This document shows positions 26,173 to 34,513 of a stretch of DNA of 64,000 nucleotides, piece by piece. The notes beneath the pieces are model-generated. The model was given only the letters and a program-made list of their open reading frames with translations. It made no database searches and was not told where the DNA came from. The first letter of the stretch is position 1; every line of letters starts with the position of its first letter. The DNA comes from Verrucomicrobiaceae bacterium UBA7681. Its GTDB lineage: Bacteria; Verrucomicrobiota; Verrucomicrobiia; Verrucomicrobiales; Verrucomicrobiaceae. The translations under genes and the position numbers were made by a program. Location: contig DLGZ01000004.1 in assembly GCA_002482965.1 (NCBI GenBank), forward strand, positions 105,014 to 169,013, read 5' to 3'.

Positions 26173-27450
26173 TCACTCTCTCTGCACAAAGAACTCCCGA
26201 CGCAGTTTGCTGAAGACGACTTCCGAGGTGCCGAATTTCGGATGAAGTCTGCGGCGGCCGGTGGTGTAGGTGACGTAAACTTCATCGCGGTAGAGGTGCA
26301 TGAAGGGGGTGTTCACGGCGTTGTAATCGACGATGGAAAAGGCCTTGGTGTAGGTTTGGCAGCGGTCACCGATCTGAACAACGTCGCACTTGTTGCGCGT
26401 GACGGTGGCTCCGCCCATCTGGACGCTGGGGGCGGTGAACAAGGCGACGAGGCCGATGGGCTTGCCAAAGTCGCAGAGGGTGGGGCGGCCGATGCCGTAG
26501 GTCCATTTGGTGACGGGGGCGTCGAAGTGGTAAAGGTCGGTCTTCGCGGCTTTGCAGAGCATGTAGCCGGTTTCGATGACGTTGGAGCGCAGGTGCAAAT
26601 AGACGTGGGTTTTGTCCTGAGTGATGACGGGTTCGGCGAGGATTTTGACTTCGTTGGTCAGCAGGCGGGGATCCGGGGCACCGAGAAGCTCCCAAGTCGC
26701 GCCTTGGTCGGCGCTGCGCATGAGGATGTTGGTGAGGAGGCGGGTCTGGCCGTCCTGGGAATTTTTGATCTGGATGGTGCTGTACAGTTGGCCGTCGAAT
26801 TCGATGAAGTCGCAGGCGGTGCTGATGCCTTTGGAAAAGGAGGCGCCGGTGCCAGCGCCGAAGAGGTGGTCGAGATGGCTCTGCAGGGCGGCCTGGGTGA
26901 GGTCGAGCACCTTATCAGGCTGCTTGGCGATGGTGCAGCGGAGGGGATGGAGTTCGGAAAGCGTTGCTGTGGCGATGTGGTAGTCGCGGTAGAAGGCACG
27001 ATAGGCAGAGACGGGATCGCCTTCCTGGCGGCCGGTGAAGAAGATGCGGAGGGTTTCCTCTCCCAGCGCATGGATCATGGGCGCTGAAACGAAGGTCCCG
27101 CCGAGGGTGATGCCGCCGGAGGAATCGCCTGCTTTGGCGATATTGATCCATTTCGCCGTGGCGGTGGGATTGAGGACGTTGAAGACGGCCATGCGGGCGA
27201 CTTGCCCGGCCTTGTTTTCCTCCGGGGTGGACTCATTGCACTGATAGACCGCGTAGCCGATGCCCTGAACGATGCGCAGGGAGGACTGATGCGCGTAAAG
27301 CTCCTTATGGTAGTTGCTGATGATCTGAGCCTGATCGACGAAGGAGCGGGAGGAGACGTTGCCATCCGGCATTTGAGAGGGTTCGGCGGCGAAACTGGTG
27401 CAGACCAGCGCAGCCAGGAGGGGCAAACGGCAAAAAAGGGTGGGCAGCAT
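26173..27450 (-). CDS. Secreted BNR/sialidase-like protein
   Basis: About 425 residues from the start that gives the signal peptide MLPTLFCRLPLLAALVC...SFAAEP; the frame opens 22 codons earlier. The sequence has an Asp-box-like MRSADQGATWELLGAP and repeated strand segments (TRLLTNILM, FGKPIGLVALF, EVYVTYTTGRR) consistent with a BNR or exo-alpha-sialidase-type beta-propeller. Only one clear Asp box was found, so the assignment is to the fold rather than to sialidase activity. The start is 80 bp from the divergent lipA start. Confidence 0.6.
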   Translation of the reverse strand: MLPTLFCRLPLLAALVCTSFAAEPSQMPDGNVSSRSFVDQAQIISNYHKELYAHQSSLRIVQGIGYAVYQCNESTPEENKAGQVARMAVFNVLNPTATAKWINIAKAGDSSGGITLGGTFVSAPMIHALGEETLRIFFTGRQEGDPVSAYRAFYRDYHIATATLSELHPLRCTIAKQPDKVLDLTQAALQSHLDHLFGAGTGASFSKGISTACDFIEFDGQLYSTIQIKNSQDGQTRLLTNILMRSADQGATWELLGAPDPRLLTNEVKILAEPVITQDKTHVYLHLRSNVIETGYMLCKAAKTDLYHFDAPVTKWTYGIGRPTLCDFGKPIGLVALFTAPSVQMGGATVTRNKCDVVQIGDRCQTYTKAFSIVDYNAVNTPFMHLYRDEVYVTYTTGRRRLHPKFGTSEVVFSKLRREFFVQRE

Positions 27451-27530
27451 GATCCTGACTCTATCGCGCTGCGTATGGATGTCCAAACGCGTTGCAATCG
27501 CCCCCATTTGGGCCATTCATCCCCCCGCCC

Positions 27531-28433
27531 ATGACCCCCAAGATCGACCCCGCCCTGCATCGCGACAAAAAACCGGACTGGATCCGCGTGACGCTGCCGC
27601 GTGACCCGAAGTTTTGGAGCACGAAGGGCCTGATCACCGATTTGAAGCTGCACACCGTGTGCGAAGAGGCGCAATGCCCGAACCGCTGGGAGTGCTGGAG
27701 CCAGGGCTCGGCGACGTTCATGATCGCCGGAGACCGCTGCACCCGTGCCTGCGGCTTTTGCGCGGTCAAAACGGCCAAACCCTTTGCTCTGGAAGCCGAT
27801 GAACCGCAGCGCGTGGCTGAGGCGACGAAGCGCATGGGCCTGAACCACGTCGTCATCACCGCTGTGGCGCGTGATGACATGAAGGACGGCGGTGCAGATC
27901 ACTTTGCCCGCACGATTGAAGCCGTGCGCGCAGCTGTGCCGACGATCACGATTGAGATTCTTGTGCCGGATTTCAATGGCAAGGACGACGCGCTGGAAGT
28001 CGTCATGAGGGCGAAGCCTCATATTTTCAATCACAACCTCGAAACCGTGGAGCGCCTGACGCCGCTGGTGCGCAGCCGGGCGCAGTATCACCGCAGCCTG
28101 CATGTGCTGAAGCGTGCGAAGGCGATGGCGGAAGAGCTTGGCACCAAGTGCGCCACGAAGAGCGGTCTCATGCTCGGCCTGGGCGAGACGGAGACGGAGC
28201 TGTTTCAGGCGATGGACGATCTGCGCGAGCATGACGTCACCGTGCTGACTCTGGGCCAGTATTTGCGCCCTTCAGCGCAGCATCTGCCGGTGATCGAATA
28301 CATCCACCCAGACACGTTTGAGAACTACAAGCAGATCGCTCTGAAAAAGGGCTTCCGCCATGTGGCTAGCGCGCCGCTGGTGCGCAGCTCGTACCACGCT
28401 TCGGATTTCAAGCCCGAGCTGGATCTGGAGTAA
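27531..28433 (+). CDS. lipA: Lipoyl synthase
   Basis: A 300-residue radical SAM enzyme that inserts two sulfurs into octanoyl groups on E2 and H proteins to make the lipoyl cofactor. The auxiliary-cluster cysteines are C44, C49 and C55 (CEEAQCPNRWEC) and the SAM-cluster cysteines C70, C74 and C77 (CTRACGFC). The C-terminal LVRSSYHASDF segment with the conserved RSSY is present. The start MTPKIDPALH is preferred to the ATG 39 bp upstream because the latter adds only a proline-rich tail. LipB is not in this window. Confidence 0.95.
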   Translation: MTPKIDPALHRDKKPDWIRVTLPRDPKFWSTKGLITDLKLHTVCEEAQCPNRWECWSQGSATFMIAGDRCTRACGFCAVKTAKPFALEADEPQRVAEATKRMGLNHVVITAVARDDMKDGGADHFARTIEAVRAAVPTITIEILVPDFNGKDDALEVVMRAKPHIFNHNLETVERLTPLVRSRAQYHRSLHVLKRAKAMAEELGTKCATKSGLMLGLGETETELFQAMDDLREHDVTVLTLGQYLRPSAQHLPVIEYIHPDTFENYKQIALKKGFRHVASAPLVRSSYHASDFKPELDLE

Positions 28434-28456
28434 GCTCGGCGGCGAGTCCGCACAGC

Positions 28457-28879
28457 TTATTTGCGGAAGCCGCCAGCCATGCGGTTCCAGAAATTCGCCA
28501 GCGAGATCGCCATGCCCAGGGCGACTATCTCCTGCTCGGAGAACAGGGCGGTGAGCTGCGCGTATTCCTGCTCATCCTCATGGAGGGTGGTTGTGTGAGT
28601 CAGCGCCTCGGCCCAAGCCAGCGCTGCCTGTTCCTGAGGTGTGAATAACGTGGATGCCCGCCACTCCGGAAGTTGCTCGATGCGCGCCTGATCTTCTCCA
28701 AGGTGTCGTGCTTCTGCCTGGTGAACTTGAATGCAGTAGGCACAACGATTCATCTGCGAGACCCGGAGTTCGACCAGTGCCCGCAGGGTGGGTGAAATGG
28801 CGGTCTGGGCAAGATCACGAGTCAGTTGTCGAAAGCGGGAGGTCAGCTCCGGCTCGATTTGGGCGTAGTCGATTCTCAT
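28457..28879 (-). CDS. AhpD/carboxymuconolactone-decarboxylase-like peroxidase
   Basis: A 140-residue helical protein from MRIDYAQIEPEL. The redox motif RCAYCIQVHQAEARHLG (C-x-x-C followed by His) and ALVELRVSQMN upstream fit the AhpD-type alkylhydroperoxidase core. It probably reduces peroxides using a thiol pair. The C-terminal half (QEQAALAWAEALTHT and AISLANFWNRM) is the usual second helical half. A longer frame starts at 28936, but the extra 19 residues do not look conserved. It converges with lipA, with 23 bp between stops. Confidence 0.85.
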   Translation of the reverse strand: MRIDYAQIEPELTSRFRQLTRDLAQTAISPTLRALVELRVSQMNRCAYCIQVHQAEARHLGEDQARIEQLPEWRASTLFTPQEQAALAWAEALTHTTTLHEDEQEYAQLTALFSEQEIVALGMAISLANFWNRMAGGFRK

Positions 28880-29100
28880 GTGGGGGCAAAGGGGAAAGTT
28901 AGGACCGTTGATTCTTCTGGAAAAGGTGGACTTCAAGGAAATAAACGGAGGCCTTGAGTGCAGACATGAAGAATGAATTACACGTCTTTCGGCATGCCAT
29001 GCGAATGCATTAGGCTCTGCCTAACGAGGCGGCAGTTACGCGAAAGCGGGTTGCGTGCGTGGCAATTTTCTGTCTCTTCGGGTACCCCCAACCCAATACC
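28880..29100. other. Intergenic region between divergent genes
   Basis: A 221-bp stretch between the divergent AhpD-like and NagB-like genes, with no gene. It must hold both promoters, but no convincing hexamer pair or operator stands out. A GGAGG at about 28946 is not followed by a usable start. Confidence 0.3.
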
Positions 29101-30987
29101 ATGTCCATTCGTCCTCCCGCCGAAGCCTACGAGAAAGTTCCGACTGTCATTTTCCCAGACTCAGCCAAGGCGGCCAAGACGCTGGCGCAGGAAGTGAAGC
29201 TGTTGATTGAAACAAAGAACAAGGCAGGCAAGCCTGCGGTGCTGGGCATGGCGACGGGATCGACACCGGTGCCATTTTACCGCGAACTGATTCGTCTGCA
29301 CAAAGAGGAAGGCCTGAGCTTCAAAAACGTCATCACCTTCAACCTGGACGAGTATTACGGCCTCAGCTCCGACCATCCTGAGAGTTACTCGATGTTTATG
29401 GCTGAGCAGCTGTTTGACCATATCGACATCCCGAAAGAGAACATCAACCTTCCCAGCGGTACGGTGCCGGGAGATCAGGTCTTCAACCACTGCCGCCAGT
29501 ATGAAGAGAAGATCGAAGCCGCCGGTGGCATTGACCTGCAGATTCTCGGCATTGGCCGGACGGGTCACATCGGCTTTAACGAACCCGGTTCCAGTCGCGA
29601 CTCAATGACCCGCCGCATCACGCTGGATCGCGTGACGCGTCAGGATGCCGCGAGTGATTTCCGCGGGGAGCAGAACGTACCGCATTTCGCGATCACCATG
29701 GGGGTGGGTTCGATCCTGCGGGCGAAAAAGCTGGTGCTTATGGCCTGGGGCGAAAACAAAGCCGTGATGGTGGCCAAAGCCGTCGAAGGGCCGATGACGG
29801 AAGTGATTTCAGCATCCTTCCTGCAGGATCACCCGGATGCGCGGTTCTTCATCGACCACGGTGCCTCCCGCGAACTCACCCGCATCAAACTGCCCTGGCT
29901 CGTCGGTCCAGCCTCCTGGACACCACGTGAGACCCGCCGTGCGATGGTGTGGCAGGCTTTCAAGATCAAGCGCCCGATTTTGAAGCTGGTGGACGAGCAC
30001 TACAATGAGAACGGCCTGTCCGATCTGCTTTCCGAACAAGGTCCGGCCTACCAGCTCAACATCCGCATCTTCAACCAGCTGCAGCACACCATTACCGGCT
30101 GGCCGGGAGGCAAGCCCGATGAGGACGACACCTACCGCCCAGAGCGCGCGCGGCCGTATCCGAAGCGCTGCCTCGTCTTCAGTCCTGAACCGCAGGATGG
30201 CATCACCGGTATGGGCGGGACGATGGATCGCCTCATCGAGCAGGGGCATGACGTGCGCCTGATTGCTCTGACTTCCGGCAGTCTGCGCGTGCCGGACAGC
30301 GAGGCGGATAAATTTGCCGAGACTCTGCTCGAACTGGCCTCCAATGCGGCGAATCCTGCCACATGGGAGGCCCAGGTGGCCTATGCGCGGGAAGCGCTGA
30401 GCCTGCTGGAAGCGAAGGGTGAATTTGGTGAGGACCCGCCGCTGCTGCGGCAGCTCAAGGGGCTGATTCTGCGCGGTGAATTGCGCGATGCGGCTCACAC
30501 GGTGGGTCTGGCCAATGATCGTGTCACTTTTGTGGATCTGCCCTTTTATGAACAGGGTCGTTACCGCCGCTTCAAAAGCACGGAAGAAGACCACAAGGCC
30601 CTGGTGCGTCTGTTGCAGGAGCACAAACCCCATCAAATCTACATCACCGGTGACGCGGCCGATCCATCCAGCGTGGCGGGCATTTGCTTCCGCCTGCTGG
30701 TGGCGGCTTTGCAGTCGTGTGCGGGCGAGGAGTTCGCGGGTTCCTGCAGCGTGTGGCTTTATCGTGGCAAAGAGCGCCCGCTGGAGCCGCATGAGATCGA
30801 CATGGCGATTCCGATGAGCCCGCTGCAGATTGAGCGCAAGGCCAACGCCCTGTCACGCTACGGAGCTTTATCCTCTCTGGAAAAAGAAGCCCCGGAAACC
30901 AATCGCGAAAATGCGCGGCTGTATGATTCGCTCGGCCTGGCCGAGTACGAAGCCATTGAGACCTTCCAGCGCTGGCGCCGGGTGTGA
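29101..30987 (+). CDS. nagB: Long glucosamine-6-phosphate deaminase-like protein with PIG-L-like C-terminal domain
   Basis: A 628-residue two-domain protein of the long NagB-like family (PRK02122 type). Residues about 20-265 form the NagB domain: GMATGSTPVPFYREL, FNLDEYYGL with the catalytic Asp, and GIGRTGHIGFNEPGS. Residues about 345-628 resemble a PIG-L/LmbE deacetylase. There, the usual SPHPDD metal motif reads SPEPQDG (361-367) and the later histidine region reads DPSSVAG, so the deacetylase metal site appears lost. The NagB half should convert glucosamine-6-phosphate to fructose-6-phosphate and ammonia; the NDG Asp is Thr, as I recall for this long subfamily. The start at 29101 was chosen over the one 42 bp upstream because MSIRPPAEAYE matches the family start. 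Confidence 0.82.
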   Translation: MSIRPPAEAYEKVPTVIFPDSAKAAKTLAQEVKLLIETKNKAGKPAVLGMATGSTPVPFYRELIRLHKEEGLSFKNVITFNLDEYYGLSSDHPESYSMFMAEQLFDHIDIPKENINLPSGTVPGDQVFNHCRQYEEKIEAAGGIDLQILGIGRTGHIGFNEPGSSRDSMTRRITLDRVTRQDAASDFRGEQNVPHFAITMGVGSILRAKKLVLMAWGENKAVMVAKAVEGPMTEVISASFLQDHPDARFFIDHGASRELTRIKLPWLVGPASWTPRETRRAMVWQAFKIKRPILKLVDEHYNENGLSDLLSEQGPAYQLNIRIFNQLQHTITGWPGGKPDEDDTYRPERARPYPKRCLVFSPEPQDGITGMGGTMDRLIEQGHDVRLIALTSGSLRVPDSEADKFAETLLELASNAANPATWEAQVAYAREALSLLEAKGEFGEDPPLLRQLKGLILRGELRDAAHTVGLANDRVTFVDLPFYEQGRYRRFKSTEEDHKALVRLLQEHKPHQIYITGDAADPSSVAGICFRLLVAALQSCAGEEFAGSCSVWLYRGKERPLEPHEIDMAIPMSPLQIERKANALSRYGALSSLEKEAPETNRENARLYDSLGLAEYEAIETFQRWRRV

Positions 30988-30994
30988 TTTCTTT

Positions 30995-31474
30995 TTAACC
31001 TGCTACCGCGAGCTTGGAATCACGGTAGGTGCATTTCCCCAGTCGCTGAAGCTCATCGCAGTGGGCTTCGATGCGCATGCTTTTCATGCTGGGCTGGAAG
31101 CCAAGCCGCCGGGTGATGCAGTCATGCAGCAGCGCGGTGTGATCATCCTCAAACTCCACCACGCGATCGCAGTCGAGACAGATCAGGTGATTGTGCTGGG
31201 GTTTGTCGAGGAAATTGGGGTCGTAGTAGGTCTGGTCGCGGCCCAGATCGACTTCGCGCAGCAGTCCGCACTCGACCAGAAGGGTCAGGGTACGGTAAAC
31301 GGTGGCCCGTGAAACGGTGCTGTCGAGTTTGCGTGCCTTCTCCAGCAGTTCTTCGGCTTTGAAGTGGTCATCGGTGGCAAAGGCAGCCTCTACAATGACA
31401 TCCCGCTGCTTGGTGCGGCGCAGTCCCTGACTGGCCAGATGTGCCTCCAAGCGTTGAGTGATACGTTCGTCCAT
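30995..31474 (-). CDS. Fur-family metal-dependent repressor
   Basis: A 159-residue Fur-family protein: winged helix in LRRTKQRDVIVEAAFATDDH and VSRATVYRTLTLLVECGLL, then HNHLICLDCDRVVEFED with the His-x-His and first C-x-x-C of the metal and structural sites, and a second cysteine pair in HCDELQRLGKC. It could be Fur, Zur or PerR; residues alone do not decide. It is the only Fur-family gene in the window, so it is a candidate regulator of the zinc locus at 6.3-11.7 kb, but this is unproven. It converges with the NagB gene, with 7 bp between the stops. Confidence 0.85.
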   Translation of the reverse strand: MDERITQRLEAHLASQGLRRTKQRDVIVEAAFATDDHFKAEELLEKARKLDSTVSRATVYRTLTLLVECGLLREVDLGRDQTYYDPNFLDKPQHNHLICLDCDRVVEFEDDHTALLHDCITRRLGFQPSMKSMRIEAHCDELQRLGKCTYRDSKLAVAG

Positions 31475-31775
31475 GTGACTGAGAGGGTAGCCATGGCGGT
31501 GGATCGCGCAAGGCAGCGCTTTTTTTTGAAGAAGAAGGCTGCGATTTACCTATTTAGGGTGGTGGTGTTAAAAAATGTCGCATTAACCGTTCGATTAATG
31601 TTATTCAAAACGTTGGTTAACAACAAGGTAGGTAAAAATTAGAGGGGATGTTCGACCCCTTTTGAGTGAGCAAAAATCTACGAGATAGGCGCACGCCGCG
31701 TTCAAATTAATTTAAAATAATTATGGATTTTATTGTTAATATTGATAAAATTCCCCGGACTGCCTGATTCCAAGC
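31475..31775. other. AT-rich intergenic region upstream of fur-like gene
   Basis: About 300 bp without a credible gene, much more AT-rich than its surroundings (for example around 31550-31750). It separates the divergent Fur-family gene and the 201-residue unknown gene and probably contains both promoters. I see no perfect palindrome long enough to call a Fur operator. Confidence 0.35.
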
Positions 31776-32381
31776 ATGCCTTTACCATTTTCATTCTCTA
31801 CACAACGCCAAAGCTCTGAGGCCGAAAGTCCTGCGGAAGCTACAGCCATAGCCATGGCTACTGCAGAGAAGGTGATGAACCATGCCCCAGGTCAGGTCAG
31901 CACCGAGCCTTTGCAGGGAACTCTGGGAAGCATCTTTATAACTCCTGTGCTGGAAGCAGCGCCACGCGCAGTCCCCAATTACCCACATTACGCTGCTGTG
32001 AATTCAGCAGACCAGCCTTTCGGACAAGAGCAGGAGGCAGTTACGCCAGCTGAGCTGCCAGTGACAGCAGCAGTGCCGCAACCCACATCCCAGCAGTCAT
32101 CCGCGCAGGGGGCTGCTTTGGCCCATGACCTGCCGGCTCAAATGGATCAATTACGCAACGACATATTCGGCATCGCCATGAATGCGAGCGCCTTGAATGA
32201 CCGGCTAGATCGTATGGAGCAGCGGCTTCCTCAAGCCGGGCAGTCGGTGCATGCCGGTATCACCGCGTTGCGTGGTGAGATCGAAACTTGGCTGGAAAAC
32301 CACCTCAATGCGGCCGTCGAGCACTGCATGAACCAGATCATCAGCCGCAGCAATTCTTCTGACAACCGATCCGTCAACTGA
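31776..32381 (+). CDS. Pro/Ala/Gln-rich protein with C-terminal coiled coil, unknown
   Basis: A 201-residue hydrophilic protein with no signal peptide or membrane segment. The first 120 residues are low in complexity and rich in Pro, Ala, Gln and Ser. The last 80 form amphipathic helices (MDQLRNDIFGIAMNASALND and TALRGEIETWLENHLNAAVE), probably a coiled coil. I recognise no family. It ends 33 bp before a histidine kinase gene in the same direction, so it may be co-expressed with it, perhaps as a scaffold; this is inference only. Confidence 0.5.
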   Translation: MPLPFSFSTQRQSSEAESPAEATAIAMATAEKVMNHAPGQVSTEPLQGTLGSIFITPVLEAAPRAVPNYPHYAAVNSADQPFGQEQEAVTPAELPVTAAVPQPTSQQSSAQGAALAHDLPAQMDQLRNDIFGIAMNASALNDRLDRMEQRLPQAGQSVHAGITALRGEIETWLENHLNAAVEHCMNQIISRSNSSDNRSVN

Positions 32382-32414
32382 CCGTCCTATCCCCACTATT
32401 CGATCTCATCCTCT

Positions 32415-34424
32415 ATGAACTCCCTGAGACTCCGTATCCTGCTTCCCCTCTGGCTATTCGGCTTTTTGCCGGCCATGGGAGCCACCCGTATGATGGGGCA
32501 GCCACTCGAATGGTTCTTCGGCATGACCGGCGTCCTTCTCGGCGGCGGTGTATTCCTGGCGGCCTTTCTGATTTCCGGCTGGCTGCTCAAACCCACAACG
32601 GCTGTCATGAAAGGCACCACGGCGGTGCTGCGGGGTGTTCCACCGGACGCGCAATCCGCTGAATGGCTGCCGGCCGATTTTTGGAAGCTGCGCTGTGACA
32701 TCAACATGGTCTTTGCCAAGCAGCGCCAGGCGCTTAATGCCGCCGAGCAGCATGCCTGCCAGACGGCGCAGCGCCTGCTCAATGCAGAGCGCCTGCTGCG
32801 TGAGGCCTTCACCGCTCTTCAGGGCTTGTTTGCCGCCAGTGATGAGGGCGTGCTCGTGGTGGATGCCCAAGGCTCCATCATCGCTTCAAACGCCAAACTG
32901 GATGATTTCCTCGGCAAGCCGGTCGAAGAAGTCGCCGGACGTGATGCCACGCGCGTTCTCAAAGCACTGATCGAACGCTTTGAAGAAAAAGCCGTGATCA
33001 CCGCCTGGGTCGAAAAAGCCTCCGCCAGCCTCGAAGGCCAGGATGAAACGCCGCCGCTTGTCTCCAGTGACAGCCGTGTGTTCTCCCTGCGCTCCAGCCC
33101 GATGCGCACCGATGCCGGTGAAGTGATCGGACGCATTTGGATCGTCAAAGACCGCTCCGAAATGCGGTTGCTGGAGAACCAGCTTCGCGAATCGCAGAAA
33201 ATGGGCACCATTGGCCAGCTTGCTGGCGGCATCGCCCATGACTTCAACAACCTCCTCACGGCGATTCGTGGCAATCTCACGCTCGCCGAGCTCACTCCGG
33301 CTTCCAATCAGGCCGGAGTACGTGACAAGCTGCAAAACGCCAACCACGCCACCACACGTGCGGCGGAGCTCGTCAAATCGCTGCTCGGCTACTCACGCCG
33401 CAGCACCGGTGTCTCCATGCGCAAGGCCACCAATCTCAAGCGCCTCCTGGCCGACGTGCAGAACCTCCTCAAGCACAGCGTCGATCCGCGTGTCACCATT
33501 CAAATGCGCGGTGGCATGGACGCCTCTTACGCGACCGGCGACGCCACACAGATTGAGCAGGTCATGCTCAATCTCTGCCTCAACGCCCGGGATGCGCTGC
33601 CAGCAGACAAAGGCGTGATCGAAATCGCCGTCGAAAACGTCACCCATCGCATGCCGTCGAAAACCGCCGAGAGCAATGAGGCGGGAGACTTCGTCATGCT
33701 GGTGGTGCGTGACAACGGCCACGGCATCTCCGAAGAGCACCGTCAGCGCGTTTTTGAGCCCTTCTTTACGACGAAGGCGGGCAGCAAGGGCACCGGCCTC
33801 GGCCTCTCCACCGCGCAAGACATCGTGCGTGAGCACGGTGGCTGGATTGAGTTCGAAAGCGAAGTGGGACGCGGCAGCGAGTTCCGCGTGTTCCTTCCAC
33901 GTTTGGCCAATGCCGAACAGAGCGAGGAGGAGACTCCGATCGACAACGGCCCCGCCATCAATGCTCCGATTGGCGGTCAGACCACCATTCTGGTCGTGGA
34001 TGACGAGGCTCCTGTGCGCTCCATCGCCATGAACATGCTGGGGTTCCTCGGTTACCGCGTCCTGGAAGCCAGCGACGGCCAGCAGGCGCTGGACATCCTC
34101 CTGCGCACCCAGGAGAAGGTGGACGCCGTCCTGCTCGACATCTATATGCCGAAACTTTCTGGGCGTGACACGTTCAAGCAATTGCGTGCTGTCGGCAACG
34201 ATGTGCCCGTCGTGGTTTGCAGCGGATTTGTCATCGATCCCGACGAATTTACCATCCTCAGCCAGGGGCGGACACCGCCGGTGGACATCATGCTCAAGCC
34301 CTACTCACTGGACGGTTTGAGCAAGGCGCTGGCCAAAGCTGTGCAGAAATCGCAGGGGGAAGCACCTGCTTTTGAGATCACCGCCAGCCGCGCGCCTGAG
34401 CAGGCACCGGTGCTCGTTTCTTGA
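32415..34424 (+). CDS. Membrane hybrid histidine kinase with PAS and receiver domains
   Basis: A 669-residue sensor. Two N-terminal membrane segments (about residues 8-22 and 35-58) bracket a very short periplasmic loop. A PAS domain follows (GVLVVDAQGSIIASNAKLDD, about 135-250). The dimerisation/phospho-acceptor block GGIAHDFNNLLTAI has H275, then an ATPase domain with DNGHGISEEHRQRVFEPFFT and GTGLGLSTAQDIV. The C-terminal receiver (about 525-645) has VVDDEAPVRS, the phospho-Asp in VLLDIYMPK and the MLKPY lysine. The signal is unknown. No dedicated response-regulator gene is adjacent, so phosphotransfer to the receiver may be internal. Confidence 0.88.
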   Translation: MNSLRLRILLPLWLFGFLPAMGATRMMGQPLEWFFGMTGVLLGGGVFLAAFLISGWLLKPTTAVMKGTTAVLRGVPPDAQSAEWLPADFWKLRCDINMVFAKQRQALNAAEQHACQTAQRLLNAERLLREAFTALQGLFAASDEGVLVVDAQGSIIASNAKLDDFLGKPVEEVAGRDATRVLKALIERFEEKAVITAWVEKASASLEGQDETPPLVSSDSRVFSLRSSPMRTDAGEVIGRIWIVKDRSEMRLLENQLRESQKMGTIGQLAGGIAHDFNNLLTAIRGNLTLAELTPASNQAGVRDKLQNANHATTRAAELVKSLLGYSRRSTGVSMRKATNLKRLLADVQNLLKHSVDPRVTIQMRGGMDASYATGDATQIEQVMLNLCLNARDALPADKGVIEIAVENVTHRMPSKTAESNEAGDFVMLVVRDNGHGISEEHRQRVFEPFFTTKAGSKGTGLGLSTAQDIVREHGGWIEFESEVGRGSEFRVFLPRLANAEQSEEETPIDNGPAINAPIGGQTTILVVDDEAPVRSIAMNMLGFLGYRVLEASDGQQALDILLRTQEKVDAVLLDIYMPKLSGRDTFKQLRAVGNDVPVVVCSGFVIDPDEFTILSQGRTPPVDIMLKPYSLDGLSKALAKAVQKSQGEAPAFEITASRAPEQAPVLVS

Positions 34425-34513
34425 ACACAAGCGAAATTTGAGGGGGAAAACTGCCTCACGGCGGCCATCTTTCCCCTTTTCGATTGCCGCAAAGGCGCTA
34501 CCATCCGCGCCCC

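Noticed and set aside
26152..27087. A 311-codon open frame on the plus strand opposite the BNR-type gene
   Set aside because: Low-complexity Gly/Ala/Val/Asp composition and no start context; the opposite strand encodes a signal peptide and an Asp box.
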